A stretch of 64,000 nt of DNA from Arthrobacter sp. PAMC25564 (GCF_004798705.1 NZ_CP039290.1:2418001-2482000), one strand, 5' to 3'. Numbered from the stretch's first letter, positions 50,733-58,805 are shown. Made by a program: numbers and translations. Notes: generated from the sequence alone by a model not told the origin.

Positions 50733-51203
50733 CTATGGGTTTACGTTTGGGCGTCCGTGGTCGCCGGCGGAGACCACCGAAATCTCAGGGGCTGTTATCA
50801 GTGAGTTGTGCACGGTGCAGTGCGACGCGACGGCGAGCAGAGCCCCGCGCCGCTCGGCGGGCACGCCTGCGGGGATGGTAAGGCGCACCTCGATCCGGGC
50901 GACGCGGGCAGGGCGTGAGCCCATGCTGAAACCCGCCTCCACGGCCAGGCCGTCGGTGGGCAGGTTGTGCCGGTCCAGGTAGCGGCGGGCGTAGAACGCA
51001 ACGCATCCTGCGAGGCTCGCAATGAACAGCTCCGTCGGGGTGGGGCCGGTATCCTCCCCGCCGTCGCTGGCTGGCTGGTCAGTCCTGATGATGTGACCGC
51101 GGACATTGATGTCGAAGCGGTCACCGCCCTGGTGTACGACGCGTACTGGCTGGATAACGTCGGACCCAAGGCCGAGGGCTGTGATGACTGGTTCGCTGCT
51201 CAT
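50733..51203 (-). CDS. OsmC family peroxiredoxin-like protein
   Basis: The 156-residue protein has the OsmC fold with both redox cysteines: Cys67 in SLAGCVAFYARRYL and Cys129 in ASHCTVHNSL. OsmC/Ohr proteins reduce organic hydroperoxides, and some act on persulfides. It lies 70 bases after the thioredoxin gene on the same strand and probably shares its operator-controlled transcript, which fits disposal of oxidised sulfur species using thioredoxin. Confidence 0.9.
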   Translation of the reverse strand: MSSEPVITALGLGSDVIQPVRVVHQGGDRFDINVRGHIIRTDQPASDGGEDTGPTPTELFIASLAGCVAFYARRYLDRHNLPTDGLAVEAGFSMGSRPARVARIEVRLTIPAGVPAERRGALLAVASHCTVHNSLITAPEISVVSAGDHGRPNVNP

Positions 51204-51273
51204 GTGTGCTTCTCGATCCGTCGGTTTGGCATGCTGCCCCGGGGCCCGGGACGGGGCTGGGTCCGGTGGTTTC

Positions 51274-51639
51274 CTAGGATGCCGGGGAGGCTGCCAATTT
51301 CGCCCGGACCTCTTCCATGTCCAGTTCCTTGATGCCGTTGATGAGCTGCTCCAGCCCGCTCGCGTTCATCGCCCCCGGCTGGGAGAAGACGAGGATCCCT
51401 TCCCGGAAGGCCATCAGAGTGGGGATGGAGGTGATACGGGCGGCCGCGGAGAGGCCGGGCTCGGCCTCAGTGTCCACCTTCGCGAAGACGACGTCCAGGT
51501 GGCTGTCCGATGCTTTGCTGAACGTGGGGGCAAACATCCGGCAGGGGCCGCACCAGGCTGCCCAGAAGTCCACCAGTACGATGTCGTTGCCGGCGATGGT
51601 GCCGTGGAAGGTCTTTTCGGAAATGTCGATGGTTGCCAT
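51274..51639 (-). CDS. Thioredoxin of the sulfur island
   Basis: A 121-residue thioredoxin with the active site Cys30-Gly-Pro-Cys33 (DFWAAWCGPCRMFAP), cis-Pro in TSIPTLMAF and a short extra C-terminal helix (LDMEEVRAKLAASPAS). A CstR-type palindrome ends 12 bases upstream of the ATG, so it is probably induced by reactive sulfur. It likely reduces persulfidated proteins or feeds OsmC and the rhodaneses. Confidence 0.92.
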   Translation of the reverse strand: MATIDISEKTFHGTIAGNDIVLVDFWAAWCGPCRMFAPTFSKASDSHLDVVFAKVDTEAEPGLSAAARITSIPTLMAFREGILVFSQPGAMNASGLEQLINGIKELDMEEVRAKLAASPAS

Positions 51640-51650
51640 GGCAAAATAAT

Positions 51651-51666
51651 ATACCCTAGGGGGTAT
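51651..51666. promoter_or_regulatory. CstR-type operator (thioredoxin side)
   Basis: ATACCCTAGGGGGTAT differs from the ideal palindrome at one position. It begins 12 bases upstream of the thioredoxin start codon. Confidence 0.82.
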
Positions 51667-51695
51667 TCAGGCAAGATGGGCGTTGATTTGCATTT

Positions 51696-51711
51696 ATACC
51701 CCCGGGGGTAT
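51696..51711. promoter_or_regulatory. CstR-type operator (rhodanese side)
   Basis: ATACCCCCGGGGGTAT is a perfect 16-base palindrome, 45 bases from the thioredoxin-side copy and 53 bases upstream of the divergent rhodanese gene. Confidence 0.88.
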
Positions 51712-51764
51712 CATGATGGAAGGGGAGATGCCCCGGCTCCCGGATACCACAAGAGGACACCGGC

Positions 51765-52079
51765 ATGAAGAGCATTTCAGTGAACGACCTGGCCGCACTC
51801 GGGCCTGATGTTTCCATCATCGACGTCCGGGAAGAGGCGGAGTACTCGGAGGCCTGGGTCCCGGGAACCAGGAACATTCCACTCTCGCGCTTCCAGCAGT
51901 CCCTCGGTGACGTTCCGATCGGGCGGACGGTCTATGTAATGTGCGCTTCCGGTGGCCGCAGTTCCCGTGCTACGGCACACCTTGCGGGGGAAGGCTACGA
52001 CGCGGTGAATGTCATGGGTGGCATCACCGAGTGGTACCGCAACGGGCACCCGGTCAAGTACCAGGCCGGCGGCAAGTGA
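51765..52079 (+). CDS. Single-domain rhodanese 1
   Basis: A 104-residue rhodanese with the active-site loop Cys60-A-S-G-G-R-S (VYVMCASGGRSSR), DVREEAEYSEAWVPG near the start and GGITEWYRNG near the end. It moves sulfane sulfur between thiols, or to cyanide or sulfite. It begins the plus-strand rhodanese series and is controlled by the palindrome at 51696. A 23-codon open frame right after it (52082) is too short to call. Confidence 0.92.
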   Translation: MKSISVNDLAALGPDVSIIDVREEAEYSEAWVPGTRNIPLSRFQQSLGDVPIGRTVYVMCASGGRSSRATAHLAGEGYDAVNVMGGITEWYRNGHPVKYQAGGK

Positions 52080-52234
52080 GCATGCCCTCCACCGTCAGCC
52101 CCCAGAAGCCCACCCTGCAGGAAATCCGCACACTCTTCCCGCGCCTGACCTAGGCTGGCCCCGGCCTTTTTCCTCGGCAACCCGCAGTCCATATTTTTCA
52201 CCGCAACAGCCCGTCCAACCGAAAGGTCCAGCCC

Positions 52235-52537
52235 ATGGAAATGACCCCACAGCAGCTCGCGGAACAGCTCAAGAGCGGCAGTGAAGTCCAGATTTTTGAT
52301 GTCCGCGAATCAGCTGAAGTCGCCGGAGGGATGATCCCCGGTGCAAGGCACATTGCCTTGGGCGAACTGGCCGGCCGCCTCAATGACCTGGACAAGTCCC
52401 GACCCGTCATCGCCGTGTGCCGCAGCGGGCGCCGCAGTGCCGCTGCTGCGGACCAGTTGGCAGCCGCAGGCTTCACTGCCTACACCGTGCCCGGCGGGAT
52501 GCTCGACTGGTCAGCCGCGGGCCTCCCCACCGGCTGA
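52235..52537 (+). CDS. Single-domain rhodanese 2
   Basis: A 100-residue rhodanese with the loop Cys62-R-S-G-R-R-S (IAVCRSGRRSAAA), DVRESAEVAGGMIPGARHI and a closing GGMLDWSAAGLP. The positively charged loop differs from that of rhodanese 1, suggesting a different sulfur acceptor. It follows rhodanese 1 by 155 bases and ends before a strong hairpin. Confidence 0.92.
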   Translation: MEMTPQQLAEQLKSGSEVQIFDVRESAEVAGGMIPGARHIALGELAGRLNDLDKSRPVIAVCRSGRRSAAAADQLAAAGFTAYTVPGGMLDWSAAGLPTG

Positions 52538-52549
52538 CCCCATCAGACC

Positions 52550-52583
52550 GCCCGGGCGGCATGCCCCCACGTGCCGCCCGGGC
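52550..52583 (+). terminator. Hairpin after rhodanese 2
   Basis: GCCCGGGCGGCA (52550-52561) pairs perfectly with TGCCGCCCGGGC (52572-52583) around a ten-base loop, 13 bases after the stop codon; only TTCC follows, so termination strength is uncertain. Confidence 0.65.
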
Positions 52584-52694
52584 TTCCACTTGCCCGGGCC
52601 GTGTCCTTGACATGGCGAACCAGGCGGTGGACGGCGGCTACCCGCAAGCACGGGGCCGCCACCCGAAATGCTCCAAGTTATACCGAAAGAGATC

Positions 52695-53303
52695 ATGACT
52701 TCCTTGAATACGACCAATGCCGTTGATTCCGCTCCTAAGTCCATCGATGCCTCGACCCTGAAGACCTGGGAAGAAAACCACGACGATCTGATGATCATCG
52801 ACGTGCGCAGCGGCGCAGAGTTCGATGCCATGCATATCAAGGGCTCCTACCATGTGCCGCTGGCTATGCTCAGCGAACACACGGAAGAATTCGCGGCAAA
52901 AATGGGCACCCGCGTGGTCCTCGTCTGCCAGTCGGGCAACCGGGCCGAGCAGGCCCGCAAACACCTGGATTCCGTCGGTCTGGCCAGTGCCAGTGTCCTG
53001 TCCGGGGGTGTCCCCGCCTACGCAACCGCAGGCGGCAACGTTGTCCGCGGCCGTGGCCCCTGGGCCCTGGAACGCCAGGTCCGCATGACCGCGGGCTCCC
53101 TGGTGCTCGCCAGCATCGTCGCGTCGAAATTCGTCTCGCCGAAGCTGGGCCTGGTTGCCGGCGGCATCGGGGCGGGCCTGACGTTCTCCGCAGCGACCAA
53201 CAGCTGCGCGATGGGCCAGATGCTCTCCAAGATGCCGTGGAACCGCTCCGCCAACGAGCCCACCGCGCACCAGGCCCTGCAGAACCTGGGCGCGAAGGCA
53301 TGA
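52695..53303 (+). CDS. Rhodanese 3 with C-terminal DUF2892-like membrane segment
   Basis: The 202-residue protein joins a rhodanese domain (DVRSGAEFDAMHIKG; active-site Cys78 in VLVCQSGNRAEQ; SGGVPAYATAGG) to a C-terminal two-helix region (RMTAGSLVLASIVAS; LVAGGIGAGLTFSAATNSCAMGQML) with another Cys. That anchors sulfur transfer at the membrane. The stop overlaps the ATG of the TauE exporter (ATGA), which suggests direct hand-over of sulfur to the exporter. Confidence 0.9.
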   Translation: MTSLNTTNAVDSAPKSIDASTLKTWEENHDDLMIIDVRSGAEFDAMHIKGSYHVPLAMLSEHTEEFAAKMGTRVVLVCQSGNRAEQARKHLDSVGLASASVLSGGVPAYATAGGNVVRGRGPWALERQVRMTAGSLVLASIVASKFVSPKLGLVAGGIGAGLTFSAATNSCAMGQMLSKMPWNRSANEPTAHQALQNLGAKA

Positions 53304-54064
53304 TCATCACCGCGGCGGCGTTCGGGCTCATCGTCGGCGGCCTGCTGGGCCTGGTCGGGGGTGGCGGATCCATTCTCGCCGTCCCCGCCCTGGTCTATGG
53401 CGTGGGGCTGCCGCTTGCCGCGGCGATCCCGACGTCGCTGGCCGTCGTCGGCGTTTCCTCCGCCGTCGCGGTGCTGCCCCGGCTGCGGACCGGGGTGAAC
53501 TGGAGGCTGGCACTGATCATCGGCGCCGCAGGAACCGCCACCGCCTACCTCGGTGCCATGGTCAACCGGCTCCTGGACCCAAAGATCCTGCTGCTGGCCT
53601 TCGCCGCCATCATGGTCTTCGCCGGCATCCGGATGCTGATGCCGTCCACATCCTCCGGCGGCGCCTGCGCACTGCCCGGAGGCGGCATCAACTGGCGTAG
53701 CTGCCTGCCCAAGGCCATCGCCACCGGTGCCGTCGTGGGCTTCCTGACCGGATTGCTCGGCGTGGGCGGCGGCTTCCTGATCGTCCCGGCGCTCACCCTG
53801 GTGCTCGGGCTCCCGATGGCGCTGACCGTGGGGACGTCCCTGGTCATCATCGTCATCAACTCCGCCGCCGGCTTCGCAGCGCACCTGGGTGACCTGCAGA
53901 TCGACTGGGCCGTCACGGCAGCGTTCGCGGTAACCGCGATGGCCGCGTCACTCGCGGCCGGACGGATCGGCACCAGCATTCCGGATAAGGCACTCAAGCG
54001 CGGTTTCGGGATTCTGGTCCTGGTCATCGCCGCTTACGTCGCGGTGCAGGCGCTCCTCTCCTGA
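53300..54064 (+). CDS. TauE/SafE family sulfur-compound exporter
   Basis: A 254-residue membrane protein with the two homologous halves of TauE proteins, each starting with a glycine-rich turn (GLLGLVGGGGSILAVPAL; GLLGVGGGFLIVPALTL). Eight helices are expected. Family members export sulfite, sulfoacetate or similar anions. Coupled to a membrane rhodanese, it most likely removes sulfite or thiosulfate formed during persulfide oxidation. Confidence 0.92.
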   Translation: MIITAAAFGLIVGGLLGLVGGGGSILAVPALVYGVGLPLAAAIPTSLAVVGVSSAVAVLPRLRTGVNWRLALIIGAAGTATAYLGAMVNRLLDPKILLLAFAAIMVFAGIRMLMPSTSSGGACALPGGGINWRSCLPKAIATGAVVGFLTGLLGVGGGFLIVPALTLVLGLPMALTVGTSLVIIVINSAAGFAAHLGDLQIDWAVTAAFAVTAMAASLAAGRIGTSIPDKALKRGFGILVLVIAAYVAVQALLS

Positions 54065-54087
54065 GAGTGACCGCAACGGGACAAAGA

Positions 54088-54117
54088 AAGCGCCGGAGGA
54101 CATGCCCTCCGGCGCTT
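54088..54117 (+). terminator. Terminator of the rhodanese-TauE operon
   Basis: AAGCGCCGGAGG (54088-54099) pairs with CCTCCGGCGCTT (54106-54117) over a six-base loop, followed by GTCTATTTCG. The 12-pair stem lies 24 bases after the exporter stop and may also serve the opposite strand. Confidence 0.8.
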
Positions 54118-54160
54118 GTCTATTTCGCAACGTGTGTGCCTGGGTACTGGCAGGTTCGAG

Positions 54161-54328
54161 CTACCGTCCGAACAGCTTCGCGAAGAAGCCCTTGCCGGTC
54201 GACTTTTCCTGCTCGTGCCCCCGGCAGCGCTGGGAAGCCGGAACCCCGCGCATGACCTGGTCAACGTGCTGGCCGCAGCCCGCCCACGTCGTCTTCTGGC
54301 ACTTCTTGCATGTCACTGCACGGCACAT
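54161..54328 (-). CDS. 55-residue cysteine-rich protein (paralogue 2)
   Basis: ATG with GGGAG seven bases upstream. The first ~36 residues repeat the pattern of the 38-residue protein at 50471: C-K-K-C, then TTWAGCGQHVDQVMRGVP and Q-R-C. The second cysteine pair at the end is replaced by R-G-H and a basic tail (STGKGFFAKLFGR) that could be a membrane-associating amphipathic helix. A perfect CstR-type palindrome lies 38 bases upstream. The family is unknown to me. Confidence 0.85.
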   Translation of the reverse strand: MCRAVTCKKCQKTTWAGCGQHVDQVMRGVPASQRCRGHEQEKSTGKGFFAKLFGR

Positions 54329-54366
54329 CTGGTTGCTCCCTTGCATAAATGGATTATCCGAGAAGT

Positions 54367-54382
54367 ATACCCCATGGGGTAT
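54367..54382. promoter_or_regulatory. CstR-type operator upstream of paralogue 2
   Basis: ATACCCCATGGGGTAT is a perfect 16-base palindrome on the upstream side of the minus-strand cysteine-rich gene; no other gene start is as near. Confidence 0.88.
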
Positions 54383-54482
54383 TTTTGGGGGAATACTTCC
54401 CATTGCAGATGGGGCGGCAGTCCGGCGTGCCGGGGCGGCTGCAGCCTTCGAAAGAGTAGCGTGTCGTGCCTAGGGGGATGTC

Positions 54483-54878
54483 GTGGAAGAAGTCCTGATT
54501 GCAGGCGGGAAAGGGCGGCTCGGTGTCAGCGGGGCAGGGTTTCTTCACCTGTTCTGGACGCCCGGTTCACAGGTCGACCTTGATGACGCCATGAAGTCCA
54601 TCGAGAAGATGCAGGGCCTGGGCGCAGGCCTGGCGCTGCCTCTCCTGGTCGAAATCTCTGATGTGACCATGAGTGCCGCGGCGAGGGGCGCCTTTGAACG
54701 GGCCGAGGCCGTCTTGGCTGTGGCTATGGTGGGATCCACCGTCGTCGACAAGGTTCTGGCGGCCGCCCTGGGACGGCATGGCTTCTGTCCGCACGCCTAC
54801 TTCACCTCGCGCGCGGAGGCAATTGAATGGCTGGATAGTCTCGTCTCGTCACAGGGCCGCGGGTTGCGCCAGGCATAG
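54483..54878 (+). CDS. SpoIIAA/STAS-like small protein
   Basis: The 131-residue soluble protein begins with GTG. The order of elements (a short beta start, LHLFWTPGSQVDLDDAMKSIEKM, ALPLLVEISDVTMSAAARGAFER, AVAMVGSTVVDKVLAAALG, FTSRAEAIEWL) resembles SpoIIAA-like STAS/SEC14 proteins (DUF7793-type) of actinobacteria. The role is unknown. It lies between the sulfur genes and a stretch of gene relics and has no obvious partner. Confidence 0.6.
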   Translation: MEEVLIAGGKGRLGVSGAGFLHLFWTPGSQVDLDDAMKSIEKMQGLGAGLALPLLVEISDVTMSAAARGAFERAEAVLAVAMVGSTVVDKVLAAALGRHGFCPHAYFTSRAEAIEWLDSLVSSQGRGLRQA

Positions 54879-54949
54879 CGTCTCCCTCTCTGATTTGCCA
54901 GGGGGTGCGGGCGTCGTGACCCGCGTCCGCCTCCTCCAAGGGCATCCTC

Positions 54950-55160
54950 TTGATTGCACTGCGCATCGGGAGGATCGTTGGCCCTGCGGGACGACGTCGG
55001 GACGCCGCCGGCAGGGCTGAAGACCATGAGGCGTTCGGAGACAACGCCCGGGACGTGCACGCTGATGTGCTGCGGCGGGCATCCGAAGCCGGGGTGACTG
55101 TCACCGGTGAAGTGACAGCGGGGCATCCCGCGGAGGTGCTCCTGAAGGCTGACGGCAGGT
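54950..55160 (+). pseudogene. Universal stress protein relic
   Basis: The frame reads AFGDNARDVHADVLRRASEAGV, then TVTGEVTAGHPAEVLLKADG, which is the middle of a UspA fold (the helix before beta 3 and the V-x-x-G-x-P-x-x-x-L-L motif). The N-terminal domain and the ATP-binding G-x2-G-x9-G end are absent; the frame runs on into unrelated residues. It is best read as a decayed Usp gene that was cut by the rearrangement that formed the next relic. Confidence 0.6.
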
Positions 55161-55173
55161 GCCAGGCCCTCAG

Positions 55174-55840
55174 GGGCCCTCATCCGCGCAGGCAACCCGG
55201 CTTCTGGAGACTATCGGCCCCAATGCGGTTCCCCTGAAGCGGACCGGGCTCGCGGTGCGCATCCTGAGGAAACTCTGGGCGCCGGTGCCCTGGATGCTGG
55301 AGGCAACAATTGTCTTTGAGCTCGCACTCGCCAAGTCGCTCGACTCGCTCATTATTCTGGCGGTCCTGAGCCTGAATACGGCACCGGGAATTATCCAGGA
55401 GAAGCGGTCCGAGGCGGCAGTCGATCTGTTGCGAACCCGGCTGGAGGTCAATGCCCGGGTGTTGCGTGACGGGACGTGGACTCTGCTGCCGGCCGCCCGG
55501 GTGGTTCCCGGCGACGTCATCGGCGGTTCCGTGGCCTTGCTCTGGGCTTCAGGGCAGCGGTGGCCCGGAGGCGGACTTGACCAGCTGCGCACCGTTATCT
55601 TCCTGACGCTCGTCTTCAGCAGCCAGATCACGAGCTATGTCGTGCGCACAGCGCGGCCGGCGTGGACGGACCGGCCCTCCAGATTGTTGGTGGCTGCATG
55701 GGTGATTGATATCGCGACCGCGGCGGGCGGGTTCATCGTGGACCTCCTGAAGGTACCGGCCTTCCGAAAGCTGAAGCTCCACGTCCACCGGGGCCCGGCC
55801 CCGCCGGCTGCCGCACCCGCTTCACCGGCGTCTCCCAGCA
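55174..55840 (+). pseudogene. Proton-type P-ATPase relic lacking its catalytic core
   Basis: The frame begins with the N-terminal helix of a plasma-membrane H+-ATPase (SSAQATRLLETIGPNAVP), then the first membrane pair and the actuator start (LRKLWAPVPWMLEATIVFEL; EKRSEAAVDLLRTRL; LPAARVVPGDVIGG). It then jumps directly to the last helices (LDQLRTVIFLTLVFSSQI, AWVIDIATAAGGFIVDLLKVP). The DKTGT phosphorylation site, nucleotide domain and hinge, about 550 residues, are missing, so it cannot pump. The internal deletion is in frame. Confidence 0.75.
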
Positions 55841-55923
55841 AAACCGTTGCGGCGGCTGATGGGGGACACTATCGGTCCTCGCCGAGGACGTTGCCGCCGC
55901 CGGACCGGCGTCAGTGCGGTACC

Positions 55924-57228
55924 CTAAATTGCGGGTTTGTGGTCGGTGCCGCGCATCCGTACAGCCACGATGATTCCCGACAGTGCGGTGAGGACACCCA
56001 CGACGGCGACCGCCGCCGGGATGCCGTAGGCATCGGCGAGGATGCCGGCGAGGAGTGCGCCGACGGCGAATCCGCCGTCGCGCCACAGCCGGTAGATCCC
56101 TACCGAGCGGGCACGCCAGACCGGGTGCGCGACGTCGCCGATGGCGGCCAGCAGGGTGGGGTAGACCATGGCGGTGCCGGCGCCGAGCAGGACCGCGGCG
56201 GCGAGCCAGATCCCGAAGCCGGTCCCGAAGGCGACCATCACCAGTGCCACGGCCTGGACGAGCATGCCTCCCACGATCAGCCGTTTCCGGCCGTGCTTGT
56301 CTGACAATGCCCCGGTGATGAGCTGGCCTGCGCCCCAGACGGCGGGGTAGACGGCGGCGAGGATGCCGATTTTTTCGATGGTCAGTCCCGCGGCGGCGAA
56401 CAGGACGGGGAAAAGCCCCCAGGCGAGGCCGTCGTTGAGGTTGTTCACCATGCCGGCCTGGCTGACCGAGGACAGCGACTTGTCCCGGAAGCTGGTGAGG
56501 GTGAAGACCTGCCCGTTGCTCAGCTCGGCATGGGCGCCGGCATGGGCGGCGGTGTGGTTGGCGGCCTCGAGCCGGGCATGGCCCCGGGTTTCCTTCACCG
56601 CGAAGACCGAGAGGCTGAGCCCGAGGGCGATGTAGGCGGCGCCGAGCAGGAACGGTCCGGGCCGGAGCCCGTAGCTGGCGGCGATGTAGCCGGTGGCGAG
56701 GGCGGTGCCGGCGACGCCGAGGTAGCCGGCGGCCTCGTTGAAGCCCATGGCCATGCCGCGGCGGGAGGGGCCGACGAGGTCCATCTTCATCACCACGGTG
56801 GTGGACCAGGTCAGGCCCTGGCTGATGCCCAGGACGACGTTGGCAGCGACGATCCATCCCCAGGACGGTCCGACAATCAGCAGCAAAGGTACAGGAAGTG
56901 CAATGAGCCAGCCGGCGGTGAGCACGGGCTTGCGGCCGTAGCGGTCCGAGAGCGTGCCGGCGAAGTAGTTGGTGCCAGCCTTGGCCAGCCCGAACGCCAG
57001 GATGTACGTCAGCGCGGACGTATAGAGGTCCAGGTGGAAGACCTGCCCGGCCAGCAGGGGCAGCACCGTGCGTTCCTGCCCGAGGGTCCCGCCAACAAGC
57101 GCATTGACGGCGACCAGGAGCATGAACTGGGCCAGGTTCTGCCGCAACCCCAGCGAGACGCCGGGGCGTTGTGGGTTTTCCCGTCGGACTGCGCGGTCTT
57201 GGGGTGTTGGGGCATTACCGGGCGTCAT
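55924..57228 (-). CDS. MFS transporter downstream of the persulfide dioxygenase
   Basis: A 434-residue 12-helix MFS protein. Two cytoplasmic loops carry the classic motif A (GTLSDRYGRKPVLTAGW and GALSDKHGRKRLIVGG). A polar His-rich loop joins the halves (ANHTAAHAGAHAEL). Substrate unknown. It follows the persulfide dioxygenase gene on the same strand after 98 bases that contain two competing hairpins, so co-expression under the CstR-type site is possible. Confidence 0.85.
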   Translation of the reverse strand: MTPGNAPTPQDRAVRRENPQRPGVSLGLRQNLAQFMLLVAVNALVGGTLGQERTVLPLLAGQVFHLDLYTSALTYILAFGLAKAGTNYFAGTLSDRYGRKPVLTAGWLIALPVPLLLIVGPSWGWIVAANVVLGISQGLTWSTTVVMKMDLVGPSRRGMAMGFNEAAGYLGVAGTALATGYIAASYGLRPGPFLLGAAYIALGLSLSVFAVKETRGHARLEAANHTAAHAGAHAELSNGQVFTLTSFRDKSLSSVSQAGMVNNLNDGLAWGLFPVLFAAAGLTIEKIGILAAVYPAVWGAGQLITGALSDKHGRKRLIVGGMLVQAVALVMVAFGTGFGIWLAAAVLLGAGTAMVYPTLLAAIGDVAHPVWRARSVGIYRLWRDGGFAVGALLAGILADAYGIPAAVAVVGVLTALSGIIVAVRMRGTDHKPAI

Positions 57229-57243
57229 CTGTGTACTCCGCTT

Positions 57244-57294
57244 GTCCGGGACACGCGTTGGCGGCGGCCCGGTGTCCCGGACCGCCGCCAACGC
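57244..57294. repeat. Two interleaved inverted repeats between cstB-like and MFS genes
   Basis: Arm A GTCCGGGACAC (57244-57254) is perfectly complementary to 57272-57282, and arm B GCGTTGGCGGCGG (57255-57267) to 57282-57294. The order A-B-A'-B' means only one hairpin can form fully at a time. Such a layout is seen in attenuators. On the minus strand it lies just after the dioxygenase stop and before the MFS start. Confidence 0.75.
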
Positions 57295-57326
57295 ATGTCA
57301 ATCAATTACTTCAGGTGCTGCCATGA

Positions 57327-58736
57327 TCAGCTGCTGGAAACGGATTCCCGCGACTGCTGCCAGGCGGCCCAGCCTGCGTAGCTGCCGTCGAGCTCGACGA
57401 CGTCGTAGCCGGCGCGGCGCAGTGCGCTGGCCGCGACGGAGTTCCGGACCCCGCTCTGGCAGTAGGAGACGATGGTGCCCTCGGTCGGGAGCTCATCGAG
57501 GTTCCACATCACGCGGCCGCCGCTGAGCTGGTGGGAGCCGGGGATGTGTCCGGCGGCGTGTTCGGTGCGGTTGCGGACGTCCAGGACCATCGCGGCGTCG
57601 AACCCCTCGAGTTCTTCGGGCTGGATCAGCTTCGGGGTGCTGGCAGGAAGGCCTTCGAGGCTGGTGAGGTAGCCGGCGACGTTGTCGATGCCGACCCGGA
57701 CCAGGTGGTCCCACATCTCCTGCGCGGCCGCCTGGTCCGGAGCCAGCAGCACGAGCGGGTTTTTGTCCGTTTCCGGGTTGACCACCCAGGCGCCGAAGCT
57801 GGCCGTGGACTTGCCGGCCGGGACGTTCAGGGAGCCGGTGACGGTGCCCTCGTGGACTTCGGTGTTGGAACGGGTGTCGACGAAGGTTGCCGTGTCCGCG
57901 GCGAGGCCGGCCACGACATCGGCGGTGGCGAGTTCCTCAAGAGGGGTCCGTTCGCCCATTACGGCGGGGCCTTCGCGGTTTTCGCGTTTCATCCGGCCGA
58001 AGTAGGCGTGCGCGTCGGGCTGGCCGTCGAGGAGTTCGTTGATGAAGCCCTGCTCGTCGTTGGCGGCCAGGTACGGGCCCCACCAGGCGTAGAGCCGTTC
58101 GTAGCCGACCGTGCTGGAGGGGATGGCACCCAGGGCCTTGCCGCAGGCGCTTCCGGCGCCGTGGCCGGGGTGGACCTGGACGTGGTCCGGCAGGGCCAGG
58201 AACTTCTCGCGCAGGCTGGTGAAGAGCTGCTTGGCGCCAGCGAAGCGGGTGTCCACGCCACCGGCTGCCTCATCGAGCAGATCCGGGCGGCCCAGGTCCC
58301 CGGAGAAGACGAAGTCACCGGAGAGCAGGTAGCCGGGGGTGTCGGCGAACGCACCGTCAGTGATCAGGAACGACAGGTGCTCCGGGGTGTGGCCGGGGGT
58401 GTGCAGGGCCTTGACGGTGATGTTGCCAAGGGTAATTTCGTCGTTGTCATTGAGGCGTTCGGCCTCGAAGCGGTACTGCCAGTCGGTGCCGCCCTCACCG
58501 GAGACGTAGGCGGTGGCGCCGGTCGCAGCGGCCAGTTCACGGGTGCCGGAGAGGAAGTCGGCGTGGATGTGGGTCTCGGTGACGGCCACGATCTTCATGC
58601 CGTTCGCTGCAGCCAGGGACTGGTACACAGCGATGTCGCGGCGGGGGTCGACGACGAGTGCCTCGCCCTTGGCCTGGCAGCCGATGAAGTAGCTGGCCTG
58701 GGCGAGGTCTTCGTCGTAGATGCGCTCGATAAGCAT
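57327..58736 (-). CDS. cstB: CstB-like persulfide dioxygenase-rhodanese fusion
   Basis: The 469-residue protein has an N-terminal MBL domain of the ETHE1/persulfide dioxygenase type (iron motif ETHIHADFLSG, LHTPGHTPEHLS, SGDFVFSGDLGRPDL), then two rhodanese domains. The first (residues ~265-355) lacks a catalytic Cys and is a pseudo-rhodanese; the second has Cys426 in SYCQSGVRN. This is the domain order of staphylococcal CstB, which converts persulfide to thiosulfate. A CstR-type palindrome lies 70 bases upstream. Confidence 0.92.
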   Translation of the reverse strand: MLIERIYDEDLAQASYFIGCQAKGEALVVDPRRDIAVYQSLAAANGMKIVAVTETHIHADFLSGTRELAAATGATAYVSGEGGTDWQYRFEAERLNDNDEITLGNITVKALHTPGHTPEHLSFLITDGAFADTPGYLLSGDFVFSGDLGRPDLLDEAAGGVDTRFAGAKQLFTSLREKFLALPDHVQVHPGHGAGSACGKALGAIPSSTVGYERLYAWWGPYLAANDEQGFINELLDGQPDAHAYFGRMKRENREGPAVMGERTPLEELATADVVAGLAADTATFVDTRSNTEVHEGTVTGSLNVPAGKSTASFGAWVVNPETDKNPLVLLAPDQAAAQEMWDHLVRVGIDNVAGYLTSLEGLPASTPKLIQPEELEGFDAAMVLDVRNRTEHAAGHIPGSHQLSGGRVMWNLDELPTEGTIVSYCQSGVRNSVAASALRRAGYDVVELDGSYAGWAAWQQSRESVSSS

Positions 58737-58805
58737 GGGACTCCTTCGTTGGGCGGTGGGGGAGTTTCCGGGAGCGGATCCTCCGTTCCTCTAATCACAA
58801 CGATA

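Noticed and set aside
52082..52153. 23-codon open frame after rhodanese 1
   Set aside because: Starts too close to the previous stop without a clear ribosome site, and the sequence is not recognisable; it may be leader sequence for rhodanese 2.
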